DNA of 21,642 nt, taken from assembly GCA_003427395.1 (NCBI GenBank), contig BFEA01000544.1, positions 942,218 to 963,859 of the forward strand, written 5' to 3'. This stretch comes from Chara braunii (lineage: Eukaryota > Streptophyta > Charophyceae > Charales > Characeae). A model generated the notes under the pieces. It was not told where the DNA came from. It saw nothing but the letters and a program-made list of their open reading frames with translations, and did no database searches. A program made the translations under genes and the position numbers. Below, piece by piece: positions 18,442 to 21,642 of the stretch; within the stretch, counting starts at the first letter, position 1, and each line of letters begins with the position of its first letter.

Positions 18442-18743
18442 TGTTGACATCATCACTCGCTGGTAGTCAAGTTGTCTGGTTGCTGTTCATTGCTGTAGTT
18501 GTAGGATAGGCTGTAGAGTAGATAGGGCGCCTGGCGCCATTCACAAGAGAGAGCTACATTTGGGTTATGCTGTTGGTGTTGCCCTGTTGGGCATGGACAT
18601 TGACTCATGATTCTTCTGCATCATTCTCAATTGGATGGTTACTCGGTTCCATTGTACTATCTGCTTTGGCTTTGAATACTTGGACTTCAGTGTTATATTG
18701 CATTTTGGATTTCCGTGCTTCGTCCATACTCATGTTACTTGCA
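18442..18743 (+). repeat. Candidate 5' LTR of second Ty3/gypsy element
   Basis: Starts TGTTGACATCATCA and ends GCA three bases before the primer-binding site. Only the 3' border is supported, by the primer-binding site; the 5' border is a guess from the TG start, since the partner LTR lies outside the window. Confidence 0.3.
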
Positions 18744-18746
18744 ATT

Positions 18747-18761
18747 TGGTATCGGAGCTGG
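18747..18761 (+). promoter_or_regulatory. Primer-binding site, initiator-Met tRNA type
   Basis: TGGTATCGGAGCTGG differs by one base in the first 12 from the common plant retrotransposon site TGGTATCAGAGC. It lies upstream of, and on the same strand as, the gag at 20046. Confidence 0.6.
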
Positions 18762-20045
18762 TTTGATCGCCACTTACCTTCGGCATGCTGGCGTTATACA
18801 GACTTGGTGCGTTGATGATGCTTCTTCGCAGTTGATACTTGTGACTTCAGGCCATTGATAGNCGCACGCCCTNGGTAGAGAGGGGTGCGCCGAAAGGCTA
18901 CGGACGACATAAATAGCCGTGGTGACAGGCGGAATGTTTGATTGATGATGAGAGCATGCTGATGTGGCATTGGACTAAGGTGGCACTGCATTNCGTTGTG
19001 GGTGGTACCGAGGTCATGACCGGTCATCAAATCCAACATCAGCTCAATTGGTGAGACAATCTGTGGTTGGGGGCAGCTATCTCCAGGTATGTTGATCCCT
19101 TACCTTATCTACCTTCTCAATCTCTTCTTACCGNGAGGAAGTGAGTNCAACTTGAGAGTCCTNTCTTTTGGTGAGGTGTCGTGAGCGTGCTACCTTGAGA
19201 GACGACAATCTTCCTGGAAGCATCTGGAAGGAGAAAGGGCGGTGCCTCTGAAGGGCCCTGGTGGAAGCACTGGGTCACGGTCACCATACCAACCCAATGG
19301 GAGTAGGTCACGCATGCGATGGCTGTTGTCCATTAAGGCACTTCGCTGCGCCAAATAGAAGTTGCTCCGGGTGTGCCAGCCCATGACAGACGCTTACTAG
19401 ACCGTCTATAAATNTTTCTGGTTGGGAGTTCATTGTGAATCTGGCTGTGATCGTCGTCCTGTCTGCGATGTTAAAGAATTCCTGAAGAGATGGGGGAGCT
19501 CTATAAATACCTCCTGATCAGCCAGATCACATGGACAGGAAGGCTCGTCGCCGTATGAGGGTAAATAAGAGTGGTTGGGCTGGCTTGCTCGGTGACAACT
19601 TGGGCACAGGGGTGGCCCGATACACACACGAAGACACTGCTCGCTCAATGATGCTGTTCGGATGGTTGGATTGAGGGGAAGGGTAGGTTCCAATTGGTGC
19701 TCAACTGTATAGACAACCATACCCATCAATCATACATCTGCTACATTGTCTTTTTGTACCTTTGATTAGTTGGTTGACGGATTGCTAACCTCACAGACAG
19801 AATTAGTGTAGGACTGTAGTATGCTACCATAGCCAGTTCTAACTAATGCTGCTGTAAGTGAACCATTCAGGGTGCATCTAGACTATGTAGACAATCTGTG
19901 TGAATGTTGTAGACATGCCACTTGATTCGGTATAGTAGGATACTCGGCGGACACAACTATTGTTAGAAAATTAGGTGTCAGTCAGATACATGCTGTGGTA
20001 GGATACCACTAGGGGATCCTAGTGCAGAAACTATCTGCCTAACTA
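18762..20045 (+). other. Long leader between primer-binding site and gag
   Basis: About 1.3 kb without a recognised gene. Two TATA-box-like motifs (TATAAAT at 19407 and TATAAATA at 19502) lie about 95 bases apart. N bases at 18862-19414. It may include another insertion. Confidence 0.45.
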
Positions 20046-21642
20046 ATGAGTGGATCAGATCCTGTTGATGATAGAGCTGACAATAGGAGACTTACACGTT
20101 CGGAAGCATTAAGGGTTCCGCACGTGTTCAGGACCTTGGACGAGGGAGAAGAAAGACGGCTTCGTGCCGAACATAGAGCCCGTGCTCTAGCATCAGGACT
20201 ACAGGAAGCAAACTGAGTAGCAAGAAAGCGGGCAACAGCAGCCAGAGCAGCAGCAATGGCTAATGGTACTAGCTCTGCTGCGTCACTGTCTACGTCCTCG
20301 TCAGGGACTAGTGGGACTCACTTGGGAATGCCACTCAGTTCCACGAGTTCCTCGGGCACTTCCGGTTCAACAGGGTCTAGACAGTCTTCTAGTCAAATGG
20401 CGGGCTCGCAGTTCAGCCCGTTGACCCCACGTGAGAGGGAGCTCAGAGAGATCCAACAGGTCGAGAGGCTCTGTCAGCAGTTAGAGGAGGATCTGAAGAA
20501 AGCAACCGATAGAGAAAGAGATAAAAAGTAGAGCGGCCAGACTTGATACGTTAGAGGCTGACAAGGCTGCGTTAGAGGGATTGGACGAAACAGGTTTGTC
20601 TGACCCCCTGAAAGTGTTGAAGAACAACATGTTGTCACTGCATGCACACGTAGACAGCAGGTTGGACTTCATGCAGAGCACTTTGGACCAGATCCTGGAT
20701 GCATTGACAAAGCCAGGATTCCGGCCACCAGCACAATCGCCGTTGCTGTTATCGGCGATGTCAGACCCCTTTCCAGTTCAAGCTGGTACCCAGCCTAGTG
20801 GTACGTCTGCAGCAATCTCACAGACTATTGCATCTTCTTCTTCGAGTCCAGCGGTGGTTGCTACACCACCGCAACAACCTGTCTCTCAACAGGGACAACA
20901 GCAAGGTCAATGGTACCCCAAGACCCCAATGAAACCGCCTCTTGCCTTCTCAGGCGAGAGNAAGGACGAGGAACTCAACACATGGTTGAGGACGGTCCCG
21001 GTTTGGGTGAAGGCCAAAAGGACCTTGCTAGAGGATGAAGTGGTAACCGCGGCATCTTACCTAGAGGGTAAGGCAGCCAAATGGTTAGATGGGGTAGTTG
21101 TGAAAGCCGGGTACGGGCGACGCATGGCGGACTGGGCCAAGTCTTTGACTCTATACCAGTTCATGGAGATGGTAGAAGATCGATGGCATAACCCACAGGA
21201 GGCGCAAAGGGCCACTGATGCCATAAATAAACTAGACCAGCACAAGTTCCGGTCAGTTAGAGAGCTTACGACTACCGTTGAGAACCTGATTCTTGTCACG
21301 GGCATCAACTACAGTGACCATTTCCTGGTAACTACTTTCATTAGATGTCTTCCAGAGAACATCAGGAACTTACTAGCCAGTGAGGCATGCACCGAGTACC
21401 ACTCATTTGGGACATTGTCTAGGAAGGCTTTAGATTTGGAGGCCACGCTAGGCAATGCTTAACCCACCTCAGGAAATGACTCAAAGAAGAAGAAGAGTCC
21501 TCAGGAGTGGAAGAAGAAGGGGGCGAAGTTGATGATGGTGGAGTCTGATGGGACTCAAACAGAGATCGATAAGCTCTCTGACCTGGTGGACTACACAAAG
21601 TTTGACGGCGAGGAGATAGCTGAGGGTAGCACCCTCGCCGCG
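20046..21642 (+). pseudogene. gag: Ty3/gypsy Gag (second element), runs off window
   Basis: ATG 20046 opens MSGSDPVDDRADNRRLTRSE, then an Arg/Ala-rich helix, a Ser/Thr/Gly-rich linker, and a probable coiled coil (ERELREIQQVERLCQQLEED, later LDTLEADKAALEGLDETG). The gag domain starts near 20930: LAFSGE, LNTWLRTVPVWVKAKRTLLE, AASYLEGKAAKWLDG, YQFMEMVEDRWHNP, FRSVRELTTTVENLI and TFIRCLPENIRNLLASEA, a typical Ty3/gypsy capsid region. Breaks: TGA 20214-20216, a frameshift near 20505-20530, and TAA 21460-21462. After the last stop the same frame stays open to the window end with a Lys-rich stretch and no CCHC knuckle yet. Its sequence is unlike the first element's Gag, so this is a different family. 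Confidence 0.88.

Larger units (their letters stand above)
18442..21642 (+). mobile_element. Second Ty3/gypsy retrotransposon, 5' part
   Basis: Candidate LTR, primer-binding site, leader and gag are in the correct order on the plus strand. Pol and the 3' LTR would lie beyond the window. The gag is broken, so this copy is not functional. Confidence 0.65.

Noticed and set aside
1-21642. CRISPR arrays, bacterial operons, rRNA genes
   Set aside because: No regularly spaced short repeats, no operon-like gene packing and no conserved rRNA segments were seen; repeats are transposon modules or microsatellites.

Overview
The window is almost entirely transposable-element DNA from a eukaryote, most likely a streptophyte green alga or early-diverging plant. 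Chara-like is my guess from the style of the Gag proteins; nothing in the sequence proves it. There are no bacterial operons, CRISPR arrays or rRNA genes, and I recognise no intact host gene. Scattered single N bases, mostly inside the retroelements and the repeat-rich spacers, suggest a draft assembly with collapsed or poorly resolved repeats.

Layout. Bases 1-76 are a (GA)n microsatellite followed by purine-rich DNA. From about 1066 to 6500 on the minus strand lies the 3' part of a Ty3/gypsy retrotransposon of chromovirus type. Read 6500 to 1569 it holds gag, protease, reverse transcriptase, RNase H, integrase with a chromodomain-like tail, a polypurine tract and the start of the 3' LTR. Its reading frame is broken by six in-frame stops and at least three frameshifts. 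Bases 6513-11330 are intergenic or heavily decayed DNA with weak retroelement traces. Bases 11331-11888 carry small duplications and an A-rich tract.

Bases 11889-17692 form the most interesting unit, a roughly 5.8 kb minus-strand Penelope-like retroelement (PLE). It is bounded by direct repeats of 192 and 228 bp, like PLE pseudo-LTRs. ORF1 is Gag-like: RG-rich start, polyproline, a charged probable coiled coil, and a SAP-like tail. ORF2 has a GIY-YIG nuclease domain at the N-terminus, then a CPC motif and a PLE-type reverse transcriptase. This permuted order is that of the Chlamys/Naiad PLE group, not of canonical Penelope, where GIY-YIG is C-terminal. Both untranslated regions contain diverged tandem duplications.

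Bases 17693-18440 are rich in perfect hairpins. A second Ty3/gypsy element lies on the plus strand: a candidate LTR ending near 18743, a primer-binding site resembling the initiator-Met tRNA type at 18747, a long leader, and a gag gene from 20046 that runs off the window end and is broken by two stops and a frameshift.

All these elements look like dead copies in a repeat-dense, probably heterochromatic region. The notable biology is the ORF1 + GIY-YIG-RT + terminal-repeat architecture of the PLE, and the gag-pol junction of the first gypsy element, where a consensus -1 slippery heptamer abuts the gag stop codon.
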